Part shown: piece after piece, positions 1-8,319 of the stretch
Numbering within the stretch: the first letter of the stretch is position 1
Layout of the letters: each line of letters starts with the position of its first letter
DNA from: CAYVOX01 sp964453035
GTDB taxonomy: Bacteria; Chloroflexota; Anaerolineae; Anaerolineales; Anaerolineaceae
Assembly (NCBI GenBank): GCA_964453035.1
Contig: CAYVOX010000045.1
Coordinates: 1 to 21,056 of the forward strand
Direction: 5' to 3'
Length of the DNA: 21,056 bases
The notes under the pieces: model-generated
The model's input: only the letters and a program-made list of their open reading frames with translations
What the model was told of the DNA's origin: nothing
The model's database searches: none
Program-made: the position numbers and the translations under genes

Positions 1-1055
1 CGGTCAAGGGCGTCTGCATCAGTGTAAGCGATGGGCTCATCGCTCAGGTTGCCGCTAGTCATGACGAGTACATCTGGAAAACCCGGTTCAGGTTCGAGGA
101 GGAGCAGATGCAGAGGGGTATAGGCAAGCATAAACCCGAGCGTGGGCTGGTTGGGAGCGACCTCAGGGGCAACCGGCGAACCTTGCAGGCGCTGGAGCAA
201 GACAACCGGTCGCTGACGGCTGAGGAGCAGGTCGCGTTCAGCGGCTGAAACGGCAGCGTGACGCTGAACGGATTGGAGGTCAAAGGCCATGAGGGCGAAG
301 GCTTTATCGCTGCGCTTTTTTCGCTGGCGAAGGAGGTTGACCGCATCATTATTAGCCGCATCGCAGGCGAGGTGGAACCCCCCCAGACCTTTGACGGCGA
401 GAATCTTGCCTTGTTTGAGCAGTTGGCGGGCCAGGCGGACGGCGGAATCGCCTGTGATGGAAGTCTGGCTGGCAAAGCGCAGGCTCACCTGCGGGCCGCA
501 TTTCGGGCAGGCAGTGGGTTGCGCGTGAAAGCGGCGGTCGGAAGGGTCGTGGTATTCGCGGGCGCACTGCGGGCAAAGTGGAAAGCCCGACATGGTGGTG
601 TTGGGACGGTCATAGGGGATGTTCTGGATAATCGAGAAGCGAGGGCCGCAGTGGGTGCAGTTGATGAATGGGTAGCGATAGCGGCGGTTTGAGGGGTCGA
701 AAAGTTCAGCCTGGCAGGCCGGGCAAATGGATACATCGGGGGAAATGGGGATAAACTCACCATCAACAGCCCGGCTGAATAAGATCTCGAATGTCGCATA
801 GCCATTGGGCGGGACGGCATCAACCTGGAGGGAGTCGATGCGCGCCAGGGGGGGCAGTTCAACAGGGAGGGCAGTGAGGAAACGCTCAAGCTGATCGGGG
901 GAGCCGTTGACTTCAATTTCAACCCCGCTGGAGGTGTTGCGCACCCACCCGCTGAGTTGAAAGCGATCAGCGAGGCTGTAAATGTAAGGGCGGAATCCAA
1001 CCCCCTGAACAATTCCTCTAATCCAGAGCTTCCGTCCTGCGAGCGAGTTGTTCAT
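1..1055 (-). CDS. hypF: Carbamoyltransferase HypF, N-terminal part (cut by window edge)
   Basis: HypF makes the CN ligands of the [NiFe] active site from carbamoyl phosphate, working with HypE in the cytoplasm. Reading the minus strand from the ATG at 1055-1053 gives 351 in-frame residues with no stop up to the window edge. Visible parts are an acylphosphatase domain at residues ~8-95 (RGIVQGVGFRPY, with R22 and N40 as the expected catalytic pair) and a double zinc-finger region (C111/C114/C133/C136 and C161/C164/C183/C186). The start of the YrdC-like domain follows, with MTSGNLSDEP near the edge. The family is about 750 residues long, so roughly the C-terminal half is missing here. The start codon overlaps the hypB stop as ATGA, indicating translational coupling. 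No frameshift was found in the stretches I read. Confidence 0.95.
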   Translation of the reverse strand, partial: MNNSLAGRKLWIRGIVQGVGFRPYIYSLADRFQLSGWVRNTSSGVEIEVNGSPDQLERFLTALPVELPPLARIDSLQVDAVPPNGYATFEILFSRAVDGEFIPISPDVSICPACQAELFDPSNRRYRYPFINCTHCGPRFSIIQNIPYDRPNTTMSGFPLCPQCAREYHDPSDRRFHAQPTACPKCGPQVSLRFASQTSITGDSAVRLARQLLKQGKILAVKGLGGFHLACDAANNDAVNLLRQRKKRSDKAFALMAFDLQSVQRHAAVSAAERDLLLSRQRPVVLLQRLQGSPVAPEVAPNQPTLGFMLAYTPLHLLLLEPEPGFPDVLVMTSGNLSDEPIAYTDADALD

Positions 1056-1726
1056 TTTCCTCGCGCGTGTTGGCGCGTCTGAGTCTCCAACCATGCGGTC
1101 CAGGCTGGTATGCCTTCACCGGTTGTGCAGGAGACGGGGAATGTGACCAGACCGGGATTGAGAATTTCCACACCCTGCAGGAAGTATTCGCGGTTGAAGC
1201 GCACGTAGGGGAGCAGGTCCATCTTGTTGAGGATGAGAACATCCAGGCCGCGGTAGATGTTAGGATATTTGTAGGGTTTGTCATCGCCTTCGGGAATGCT
1301 GGCGATGAGCACATTGGCATGGGTGCCGAGGTTGAAGGCTGCCGGGCAGACGAGGTTGCCCACGTTTTCGATGATAACCAGATCCAGGTCAGCAAGAGGA
1401 AGCTGCTCGAGCCCGGTTTTCAGCATGATGGCATCCAGGTGGCAATCACCGCCGGTGTTGATTTGAACGGCGGGCATGCCTGCCGCGACGATTTTATCGG
1501 CGTCGATAGTGACCGGTGCGGTGTCTCCCTCAATTACGCCGATGCGCAGGCGATTGGAGAGAGTCTGGATGGTCTGGAGGATAAGGCTGGTTTTGCCTGC
1601 TCCGGGGCTGGCCATAATATTGATGGAAAAGACGCCTGCATTATCCAGCACCCGGCGGTTCTGCAGGGCAAGCTGGTCATTGGCATTGAAGATTTTTTCC
1701 ACAATGGGGACGCGAGAAGCTGGCAT
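1052..1726 (-). CDS. hypB: Hydrogenase nickel-incorporation GTPase HypB
   Basis: HypB is a SIMIBI-class GTPase that delivers nickel with HypA to the immature hydrogenase large subunit. The 224-residue product shows a Walker A loop GAGKT at residues 42-46, the metal site GGDCHLDA with C95-H96, a second metal-site cysteine C127 in ENVGNLVC, and the guanine-specificity motif NKMD at 167-170. It lacks both the N-terminal CCGCGC high-affinity nickel motif and a histidine-rich stretch, so it is the short form without nickel storage. The start is supported by an AGAAGG-type ribosome site upstream of the ATG. hypA ends 12 bases upstream, and the stop overlaps the hypF start. Confidence 0.97.
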   Translation of the reverse strand: MPASRVPIVEKIFNANDQLALQNRRVLDNAGVFSINIMASPGAGKTSLILQTIQTLSNRLRIGVIEGDTAPVTIDADKIVAAGMPAVQINTGGDCHLDAIMLKTGLEQLPLADLDLVIIENVGNLVCPAAFNLGTHANVLIASIPEGDDKPYKYPNIYRGLDVLILNKMDLLPYVRFNREYFLQGVEILNPGLVTFPVSCTTGEGIPAWTAWLETQTRQHARGK

Positions 1727-1738
1727 TAAGCACCTTCT

Positions 1739-2083
1739 TCAGTTTTCAATTTCGATGCTGTCTACTCGAAACTCATCCCCTGATAGGATTTTGAGCCGGT
1801 TGCTGCCGCACTTTGGGCAGGGGGAGAGCATTTCAACGAGTTGAAAAATTTCGGAACAGTCCTGGCATTGCAAACGAGCGGGAATGCGCTCGAAATGCAA
1901 GGTGGCATCCTGGCAGAGGGTATTCTGGGCGACCATCTCCCAGTAGAATTGAACCGAGTCATCCACAATGGAGGAAAGCTGGCCGATGACCAGGTAAACA
2001 TCGGTCACACGGACAGCATTAGCTTGCCTGGCATGCCGGTTGGCGATCTCCAGGATGCTTTCGGTGACGGAAAGTTCGTGCAT
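1739..2083 (-). CDS. hypA: Hydrogenase nickel metallochaperone HypA
   Basis: HypA binds nickel and passes it to the hydrogenase precursor together with HypB. The 114-residue protein begins MHEL, giving the conserved His2/Glu3 nickel site, and has a structural zinc site formed by two CxxC pairs (CQDC and CPKC) in the C-terminal half. Length and motif order are typical of the family. No Shine-Dalgarno sequence is visible before the ATG. Instead a perfect TATAAT lies six bases upstream, so the gene may be transcribed leaderless from its own promoter. It is the first gene of a tight hypA-hypB-hypF run. Confidence 0.97.
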   Translation of the reverse strand: MHELSVTESILEIANRHARQANAVRVTDVYLVIGQLSSIVDDSVQFYWEMVAQNTLCQDATLHFERIPARLQCQDCSEIFQLVEMLSPCPKCGSNRLKILSGDEFRVDSIEIEN

Positions 2084-2089
2084 GCGGTG

Positions 2090-2095
2090 ATTATA
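2090..2095 (-). promoter_or_regulatory. Candidate -10 box for a leaderless hypA transcript
   Basis: A perfect TATAAT on the minus strand ends six bases before the hypA ATG, which would put the transcript start at or next to the A of the start codon. No convincing -35 hexamer is seen 16-19 bases upstream, and there is no ribosome site. The same TATAAT-N6-ATG spacing occurs at rsmI. It sits in the short gap between the protease stop and hypA. Confidence 0.45.
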
Positions 2096-2116
2096 CTACT
2101 TTGTTGATAGGATTAG

Positions 2117-2605
2117 TTACGATATCGGCCTCATCCAGGCTTCGATGGTCTCAACTGCCGGGAGGACGAGAGCAGCAGTCTTTAATGAAAGCTGGCGGCT
2201 GAAGCCAAAATGATAGCCATGAACTGAAATGAGCACCGATTGAGGCGTTTTGTTATTGACCGCCTGGCACAGGCTGAGGAAAGTTTGAGGGGTCATGTGG
2301 TGGGTGAGGATGGAAGGCTGGAATGAGGGTTCGAGGGATATAAAGTTGATTTCTTCAGGAACCTCGCCGGTGTGCGCATCAATGAAACAGACGCGCTCGT
2401 ATTGCGCCACGCTTGTGACCATTTCTGGCAGGAGCTGTAAATCGAACCAGAGATCGGGGTTATTTCCCTGGGGGTAGAAGGCTTCTTCGGGAGGGTTGTG
2501 GACAGGTCGACCGAGGCGCAGGGCGATGCTCACCAGAACCTGGAGGGCAACGCCGTCATCCTGGCGGTCGGGATTACCGTATCCAATCAGAAGCGTGGGT
2601 TTCAA
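2117..2605 (-). CDS. [NiFe]-hydrogenase maturation endopeptidase (HyaD/HybD/HoxW family)
   Basis: This nickel-sensing aspartic-type endopeptidase would remove the C-terminal tail of the hydrogenase large subunit after nickel insertion. The N-terminus carries the family signature GYGNPDRQDDG (residues 8-18), with an acidic metal ligand. An Asp follows in FIDAHTGE, then a HH pair in LTHHMTP, matching the expected Asp and His ligands. I chose the TTG at 2605-2603, giving 162 residues, because it follows an AAGG ribosome site and places the signature at the usual distance from the N-terminus. A longer GTG-started reading from 2653 would begin inside the terminator hairpin and is unlikely. The position directly after the large-subunit gene fits substrate-specific processing. 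Confidence 0.88.
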   Translation of the reverse strand: MKPTLLIGYGNPDRQDDGVALQVLVSIALRLGRPVHNPPEEAFYPQGNNPDLWFDLQLLPEMVTSVAQYERVCFIDAHTGEVPEEINFISLEPSFQPSILTHHMTPQTFLSLCQAVNNKTPQSVLISVHGYHFGFSRQLSLKTAALVLPAVETIEAWMRPIS

Positions 2606-2614
2606 AGACTTTAC

Positions 2615-2657
2615 CTTAAAAAAGGTGTTGCGCCAAACTGTGTGGCGCAACACCTTT
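2615..2657 (-). terminator. Rho-independent terminator after the hydrogenase large subunit
   Basis: A perfect 15-bp inverted repeat (arms 2621-2635 and 2643-2657, loop 7) is followed on the minus strand by a run of T that overlaps the end of the stem. It lies 11 bases past the large-subunit stop codon. It would end or attenuate the structural operon before the maturation genes, which could then be expressed at a lower level by read-through or from the hypA promoter. Confidence 0.8.
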
Positions 2658-2668
2658 GGGAGGGCAGA

Positions 2669-4096
2669 TTATCCGCGGGAAAGGCGTTGAACCAGGTTGC
2701 CCTGCGGGTCGAGGATTTCGACATCGATGGGCATTTGCCCGACGGCATGGGTTGAGCAAGAGAGGCAGGGGTCGTAAGCGCGGATGGCAGCTTCGACGCG
2801 GTTGAGCATGCCTTCTTTGACGACGGGACCGAAGACATAGGTCTTGGCGACACTATCAACCGCGTTGGACATAGCCCAGTTGTTGTGCCCGGTGGAGACA
2901 ATCAGGTTGACTTTAGTGAGTTGGGCGTTCTCGTTCGTTTTATAGTGGTGGATGAGCGTGCCGCGGGGCGCCTCAATCACGCCTACGCCCTCACCCTGGA
3001 AATTGGTGCGGGTGTTCATCACTTCGTTGGAGAGGATATCCGGATCGTCCAGCAGGATGCGGACACGCTCAGCAGCGAAGAGGCACTCGATGAGGCGGGC
3101 GTAATGGTAGTAAAGGGTGTTTTCGACGGGTTTGCCGTTATTGATGGCCTTAAAGAGCTTGAATTCGGCATTGGCAAGGGGGGTATCAATCTTCTCGGCG
3201 ATGTTAAGGCGACCGAGCGGACCGACACGATACACGCCAGCGGGATAGCCCATTTTCTTGTAGTAGGGGAACTTGAGATAGGACCAGTTTTCCACATGCT
3301 CAGCGATGATATCCAGGTAATTGCGAACGGGGAATTTTTCCAGCTGCTTGCCTTCTGAACTGACCAGGCGGATATCGCCTTCAAAAAGCTCCAGGCTGTT
3401 CTGGGGGGTGACCAGGCCAAAATAGCCGGTGGGGAAGACGGCGAACTTGTTGACGTCTTCCATGTTCTGTTCGACCCAGCCTTTGATCACGGAGATACCA
3501 ACCTGGGTGGTGGCGATAGCGTCATCCAGCCCGGCGAGAATGGCATCGCGCTCGGAGGCTTTGAGGGCTTTGTTGACGCCGCCCGGCACGGCAAAGTTGG
3601 GGTGGACTCGGCGTCCACCGAGGGTGTGGATGATGTTCTGACCGTAAGCGCGGAGTTGAACAGCTTTGACCGTCAGCGCGGGATTGGCCTGCACCAGGCC
3701 AACCACATTTCGGATGGCGGGATCGGCATCGAATCCCAGGAGCAGGTCAGGACCGGCGAGCTCAAAGAAGTGCATGCCGTGGCTCTGAATAATCTGCCCC
3801 ATGTGCATCAAGTCGCGCAGCAGGCTGGCAGGTCGAGGCGGCGGACAGCCCATAACCACATCCGCGGCTTTGGCTGAGGCCAGGTGGTGACTGACCGGGC
3901 AAATGCCACAGATGCGGGGGGTGATGGAGGGCATTTCAAAGACCAGGCGGCCTTCGCAGAACTTTTCAAAGCCGCGGAATTCGTTGACGTGCATGTAGGC
4001 GCGGTCAACACTGCCGTTTTCATTCATGTGAATGGTGACCTTGGCGTGACCTTCAATACGCGTGACGGGTTCAATCGTAATCTTCTGTGCAACCAT
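2669..4096 (-). CDS. hoxH: [NiFe]-hydrogenase large (catalytic) subunit, HoxH-like, group 3
   Basis: This is the catalytic subunit for reversible H2 oxidation and proton reduction, carrying the Ni-Fe(CN)2CO centre. The 475-residue protein has both ligand motifs: RICGICPVSHH (C63, C66) near the N-terminus and DPCLSCSTH (C444, C447, H450) near the C-terminus. The 25 residues after H450 are the tail that the neighbouring endopeptidase should remove. Motif wording and the absence of a membrane partner gene point to soluble, NAD-linked HoxH-type enzymes (group 3). Subgroup 3d or a bifurcating branch cannot be separated by eye. A strong AGGAGG ribosome site overlaps the stop of the small-subunit gene. 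Maturation genes follow after a terminator. Confidence 0.95.
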   Translation of the reverse strand: MVAQKITIEPVTRIEGHAKVTIHMNENGSVDRAYMHVNEFRGFEKFCEGRLVFEMPSITPRICGICPVSHHLASAKAADVVMGCPPPRPASLLRDLMHMGQIIQSHGMHFFELAGPDLLLGFDADPAIRNVVGLVQANPALTVKAVQLRAYGQNIIHTLGGRRVHPNFAVPGGVNKALKASERDAILAGLDDAIATTQVGISVIKGWVEQNMEDVNKFAVFPTGYFGLVTPQNSLELFEGDIRLVSSEGKQLEKFPVRNYLDIIAEHVENWSYLKFPYYKKMGYPAGVYRVGPLGRLNIAEKIDTPLANAEFKLFKAINNGKPVENTLYYHYARLIECLFAAERVRILLDDPDILSNEVMNTRTNFQGEGVGVIEAPRGTLIHHYKTNENAQLTKVNLIVSTGHNNWAMSNAVDSVAKTYVFGPVVKEGMLNRVEAAIRAYDPCLSCSTHAVGQMPIDVEILDPQGNLVQRLSRG

Positions 4097-4108
4097 AGCT
4101 TAGCCCTC

Positions 4109-4654
4109 CTAGTGCCAGTGTAATTTCTTGTCTGTTAATACCGGTTTACGTCCCTGGGCCAATTCGCTCAATACGTAGAAGATGGTATCGGGATCGGGAG
4201 GGCAGCCCGGCATGAAGAAATCTACCGGGACCACATCCTGAAGAGCACGTACTTTGGTGGGAACGGCTAATTCCGGATCGTTGGGAATTTTGCCACTTTC
4301 ATCGGTGCTTTCCGTTTCAATGTATGCGCGACGCAGGGCTTCTTCGAGGGTGAAGAAGTTGCGCATGGCAGGCACGCCGCCAAACACAGCGCAATCACCA
4401 AAAGCGACGAGCAATTTGCAGCGCTTGCGCATGCGGTGAGCCTGTTCCTCATTGGCGGTGTTGTTGACGCCGCCTTCAAGGATGCCGACATCCACGCCGG
4501 TGACATCGGGCTCTTTGAGGTCGGTGATGGGCGTGGCGCGTAAATCAACCAGTTCCAACACCTGCAGGATGCGCTCGTCAATATCGAGCAGGGACATATG
4601 GCAACCTGCGCAGCCTGCCATCCAGTCGCTTGAAACCTTTGGTTTTCGGGTCAT
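4109..4654 (-). CDS. hoxY: [NiFe]-hydrogenase small subunit, HoxY-like
   Basis: This subunit carries the proximal [4Fe-4S] cluster that takes electrons from the large subunit. The protein is only 181 residues, and its four expected ligands are visible: C15 and C18 in GCAGCHMS, C88 in GDCAVFGG and C151 in PGCPPDP. It has no Tat signal and no C-terminal medial/distal cluster domain, as expected for the short cytoplasmic HoxY/MvhG class. Start choice: the ATG at 4654 has GGAGG six bases upstream, while a nearby ATG at 4659 is out of frame. It lies between the NuoG-like subunit and the large subunit and is probably co-transcribed with both. Confidence 0.94.
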   Translation of the reverse strand: MTRKPKVSSDWMAGCAGCHMSLLDIDERILQVLELVDLRATPITDLKEPDVTGVDVGILEGGVNNTANEEQAHRMRKRCKLLVAFGDCAVFGGVPAMRNFFTLEEALRRAYIETESTDESGKIPNDPELAVPTKVRALQDVVPVDFFMPGCPPDPDTIFYVLSELAQGRKPVLTDKKLHWH

Positions 4655-4691
4655 ATCATTCCTCCGCGTTTTCTTATTGGTCAGGTGGTGG

Positions 4692-6647
4692 TCAGACTAT
4701 CTGAAGTTCGACGGGTGAGACCCGTTCGAGCAATTCTTCTTTCCAATCACCCTGAGGCGTGACGCCCAGGCGTTTGGCAATCTCAGCCAGGATGGTTTCG
4801 TTGTTCCAAACCTCAGCGGGAGCCTGGAGGGAGGGGATAGCTTCCTGCAGGCGGCCGTCCAGGTTGAGGTAATGGCCGCCTTGTTCCAACCAGGTGCAGG
4901 TTGGCAGGACAACATCCGCCCGTGCGGTAATCTGGGAGGTTGTGCTGGCCTGAACGATGGTGAAAGGAGCGTCATCGAGCTTTTTAACCAGGCGCTGGCT
5001 GGGTTGATCGTCGCCGAGGGCGAGGTAAACCACGCTGTGCCCGTTGGTGGAGAACTGCTTATCAAGATGCAACTGCGCTGCAGCCAGGGAGTTGGCATCC
5101 CCTTTGACGCCGATGAGCTTGCCATCGATGCCTTTGGTGAAACCTACCAGGGCTTTGAGAGCCTGGGTATTACCCTGGGCTGTGATACCTGCGCCGTAGA
5201 TGATGACGGGGTGGCTGGCGGCGGCAATCAATTCGGCAGCCTGGGATAGATCTTCAACGGGGATGCCAGTTTTAGCGGCGGCAGCTTCAAAACGGGGGCT
5301 GGTCTTGGTCTTGAGCTGGTGGACGGCGGTGGTCATAGCGGTGATGGCATCCAGGTCGCTGCCTTTTTTGCCTTTGAGGGTGACATTCGCAAGGGCGTCC
5401 AGGGTGTTATCATCCGGGTCAACCACAATTAATTTTGCGCCGGGTAGCAGGTTGCGCTTGACGAAGAATCCCACCACCTGGTGATTGTTGACCAGGTTAG
5501 CTCCGGTGACGATAACACAATCGGCTTTCTGGATATCCTCGAGCGTGCCTTCAAAAGCCCATCCCAATTCACTGGCGACGGAAGCAGCGGTGGAGGGTTT
5601 CTCTTCCTCAACGGTGGTCACATCTTCGCTCTTGAGAAAATCGCTAAAGATTTGTTTGAAGAGGGACATGGTTTCGATGGATTGGCGGGTTGAGATGAGC
5701 GCCGAAACGCCTTCTTTGGATTTGCCGATGGCGGGTTTGAGGTGAGCCGCAACCGTATCAAGCGCTTCATCCCAGGTGGCTGCGCGCAGGGCGCCGTTCT
5801 TGCGGATGTAGGGCGTGGTGATGCGCTCACCCTGCTCATCGAGGGGTTTGAATTTACCAATTTCGCAGGTGAGGCCGCTGCTGACGGGTGAATCCCAGAG
5901 GCCTTCGATGCGTACGAGGTGGTTATCGCGGGTGAGGACGTCAATTCCGCAACCCACGCTGCAACCCACGCAAATGGTGTGGTGGTGATCCACCTGCATT
6001 TCCTTGCCGCGGTAGGCGCTGACACGGTCAATGAGCGCGCCGGTGGGGCATACCTGGACGCAAACACCGCAGGAGATGCAGGTGCTCTGTCCGAGTGGGG
6101 TGCCCAGGTCAGCGACGAGGAAGCTCTTGGCGCCGCGTTCTTCAACGCCAAGCGTGTAATTGCCCACCAGCTCACCGCAGGCGCGAATGCAGCGGTGGCA
6201 TAGGATGCAGCGGTTGTTATCCAGCACAAAATAGGGGTGAGAGGCATCCACGGCGTAGGGCTGGTAATTGGGCGAGAGGGGCCAGTGGGTCATGCCGAGG
6301 TCGAGGGCGGCATTCTGCAGTTCGCAATCACCACCGGAAACCTGGCAATACATGCAGAAGTGGTTGCGCTCGCTGAAGATGAGGGTGAGGACGAATTTGC
6401 GCGCTTCGAGCACTCTGGGGGTGTTGGTGAACACGACCATGTTTTCGGAGGCGGGCAGGGTACATGAAGGCTGCAGCGTTCGCGCGCCTTCCACCTCGAC
6501 CAGGCACAGACGGCAACCGCCGTAGGGTTTAAGTTCGGGGTGGTCGCAAAGCGTGGGGATTGTGATTCCGGCTCCGCGAGCGGCTTGAAGAACGGTGGAA
6601 CCATCAGGCGCCTGAACGGGTGTGTTATCAATGGTTAGGTTAATCAT
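4692..6647 (-). CDS. NuoG/HoxU-like iron-sulfur subunit with retained molybdopterin-type domain
   Basis: This protein would wire the hydrogenase to the flavin subunits. Its 651 residues contain a [2Fe-2S] site (C34, C45, C48, C62), a His-Cys3 [4Fe-4S] site (H96, C98, C101, C108), a ferredoxin-like pair (C147/C150/C153/C157 and C190/C193/C196/C200) and a further [4Fe-4S] site (C226, C229, C233, C261). About 380 residues of molybdopterin-oxidoreductase fold follow, as in NuoG. Ordinary HoxU stops at about 240 residues, so this is closer to NuoG or to the HydA-like subunit described for bifurcating [NiFe] enzymes. I see no sign that the large domain binds a cofactor. The ATG has a GGGAGA ribosome site. 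Confidence 0.88.
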   Translation of the reverse strand: MINLTIDNTPVQAPDGSTVLQAARGAGITIPTLCDHPELKPYGGCRLCLVEVEGARTLQPSCTLPASENMVVFTNTPRVLEARKFVLTLIFSERNHFCMYCQVSGGDCELQNAALDLGMTHWPLSPNYQPYAVDASHPYFVLDNNRCILCHRCIRACGELVGNYTLGVEERGAKSFLVADLGTPLGQSTCISCGVCVQVCPTGALIDRVSAYRGKEMQVDHHHTICVGCSVGCGIDVLTRDNHLVRIEGLWDSPVSSGLTCEIGKFKPLDEQGERITTPYIRKNGALRAATWDEALDTVAAHLKPAIGKSKEGVSALISTRQSIETMSLFKQIFSDFLKSEDVTTVEEEKPSTAASVASELGWAFEGTLEDIQKADCVIVTGANLVNNHQVVGFFVKRNLLPGAKLIVVDPDDNTLDALANVTLKGKKGSDLDAITAMTTAVHQLKTKTSPRFEAAAAKTGIPVEDLSQAAELIAAASHPVIIYGAGITAQGNTQALKALVGFTKGIDGKLIGVKGDANSLAAAQLHLDKQFSTNGHSVVYLALGDDQPSQRLVKKLDDAPFTIVQASTTSQITARADVVLPTCTWLEQGGHYLNLDGRLQEAIPSLQAPAEVWNNETILAEIAKRLGVTPQGDWKEELLERVSPVELQIV

Positions 6648-6673
6648 ATCTTCTCCCTGTTCCTAAATAATCG

Positions 6674-8308
6674 TTATAAAACGGGTTCTTTCATCTTGCA
6701 GACGCCAGCGGGGCACACTTTGAGGCGAATATGCGCTTCCACTTCGGCGCGGAAATACTTGAGGATGTCTTTGATGGGGGTTCCAGCGGTTTGACCCAGG
6801 CCGCAGTTTGAGAGAAGGGTCATGTTCTCGCTGAGCATAATCAGGTCGTCGAGGTCTTCCAGGGTGCCGCGGCCTTCTGAGATGGCATCGAGAATCTCAT
6901 AGGAGCGCTGCGAGCCGATCCGGCAGGGATTGTACTTGCCGCAGGATTCGCGCTTAAAGAAGTTGAGCAGTACTTTGGCCAGGTCAACGACGCAGGTATC
7001 TTCGTTGCAGATGAGCAACGCGCCAGAACCGAGGGCAACACCTGCCCGGGCGAAGGAGTCATAATCCATGGGGGTATCTTGCAGGCTGGAGGGGATGACC
7101 GAGCCGCTGGAGCCGCCGGTTTGAGCCAGTTTGAACTGACCACCGCTCTTCATGCCGCGAGCGTAGATTGAAATCACTTCACGCAGGGTGATGCCCATTG
7201 GCACTTCAATCAGGCCGGTGACATTGACGTTGCCAAGGATGGTGTACACCTTGGTGCCGGGACTGGAGATTGTGCCAAACTTTTTGAACCAGGCCGCTCC
7301 GTTGCGGATGATGGGCGGGACGTTGGCGAGCGTTTCGACGTTATTGATGAGGGTCGGCTTTTGCCACAGACCGTGGGTGGCGGGGTACGGGGGGCGGGAG
7401 CGCGGAACGCCGCGTTTGCCTTCAATCGATTCGAGCAGAGCGGTTTCCTCTCCGCAAATGTAAGCGCCAGCGCCGGAGTGGATGTGGATATCGAAATGGA
7501 AATCGGTGCCGAAGATATTCTTTCCGAGGAAGCCCATTTCACGAGCCTGTAGAATAGCGAGGTGCAGGCGTTCCTGGGCAAGGGAGTATTCACCGCGAAT
7601 ATAAACATAGCCTTCTGAGGCACCGATAGCGTAACCGGTGATGGCCATAGCCTCGATGATACTGTGAGGGTCGCCTTCGAGGATGAGGCGGTCTTTGAAG
7701 GTGCCAGGTTCGGATTCATCGGCGTTGCAAACGACGTACTTCTGGCTGCCCTGTGCGCGGGCCACAAAACCCCACTTGGTGCCGGTAGGGAAGCCCGCAC
7801 CGCCGCGCCCGCGCAGGCCGGAATTCTTGACCTCGTTGAGCACATCAGCGGGCTGCATTTCAGTGAGGACTTTGCCCAGGGCCAGGTAGCCGTCGTGACC
7901 AATGTAATCCTCGATGCTCTCTGGTTCGATAATGCCGGCTCGTTCCAGCACAATACGCTGTTCGGCGGGCAGGGTGCCGGCGCGGGCTGAAATCCAGGCG
8001 ATGCGCCCGGAAAGCTCGCGGGTTGAAGCGCGTAATTCGTTGACGATGCGACCTTTGTACAGGTGTTCTTCAACCAGGTGAGGAACAGCCTGTGGAGTAA
8101 CGGGTCCGTAAATGACAGCTTCGGGATAGACGATGACCACCGGAGCGGCATCCTGACGGCCGATATCGCTCACCATGGAGAGGGAGATTTCATGCTCCAG
8201 ACCGAGGCGGGCAATCTCCTCCTGAAGTTTTAGATAGACTTGCTGAGCCCCTCGTTCCAGGCTAAGGGGGTCATTTGAAACCAATACCATCGCGCGTGTG
8301 GTTTTCAT
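6674..8308 (-). CDS. NuoF-like flavoprotein, first copy, with an altered N3-type cluster site
   Basis: This is an FMN- and NAD(H)-binding diaphorase subunit of the NuoF/HoxF family, 544 residues. An N-terminal thioredoxin-like segment (~1-90) contains no cysteine. FMN and NADH loops are present (RGRGGAGFPTG, GAGAYICGEETALLESIEG). The expected CxxCxxC cluster motif reads ESCGKYNPC, so C456 and C462 are kept but the middle ligand is Y459. The fourth cysteine, C502, is present. The protein ends soon after a CPAGVC motif and lacks the 2x[4Fe-4S] ferredoxin tail of the second copy. It is flanked by the NuoG-like subunit and a NuoE-like partner. It may be a catalytic diaphorase with a modified cluster or a structural paralogue. 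Confidence 0.9.
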   Translation of the reverse strand: MKTTRAMVLVSNDPLSLERGAQQVYLKLQEEIARLGLEHEISLSMVSDIGRQDAAPVVIVYPEAVIYGPVTPQAVPHLVEEHLYKGRIVNELRASTRELSGRIAWISARAGTLPAEQRIVLERAGIIEPESIEDYIGHDGYLALGKVLTEMQPADVLNEVKNSGLRGRGGAGFPTGTKWGFVARAQGSQKYVVCNADESEPGTFKDRLILEGDPHSIIEAMAITGYAIGASEGYVYIRGEYSLAQERLHLAILQAREMGFLGKNIFGTDFHFDIHIHSGAGAYICGEETALLESIEGKRGVPRSRPPYPATHGLWQKPTLINNVETLANVPPIIRNGAAWFKKFGTISSPGTKVYTILGNVNVTGLIEVPMGITLREVISIYARGMKSGGQFKLAQTGGSSGSVIPSSLQDTPMDYDSFARAGVALGSGALLICNEDTCVVDLAKVLLNFFKRESCGKYNPCRIGSQRSYEILDAISEGRGTLEDLDDLIMLSENMTLLSNCGLGQTAGTPIKDILKYFRAEVEAHIRLKVCPAGVCKMKEPVL

Positions 8309-8319
8309 GGCTCGCTCCG

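Noticed and set aside
1067..1729. Long plus-strand open frame of 220 codons opposite hypB
   Set aside because: It mirrors the hypB reading frame on the other strand, shows no recognisable motif, and hypB is certain.
2606..2653. N-terminal extension of the maturation protease from a GTG at 2653
   Set aside because: The start would lie inside the terminator hairpin, and the extra residues are not part of the family fold.
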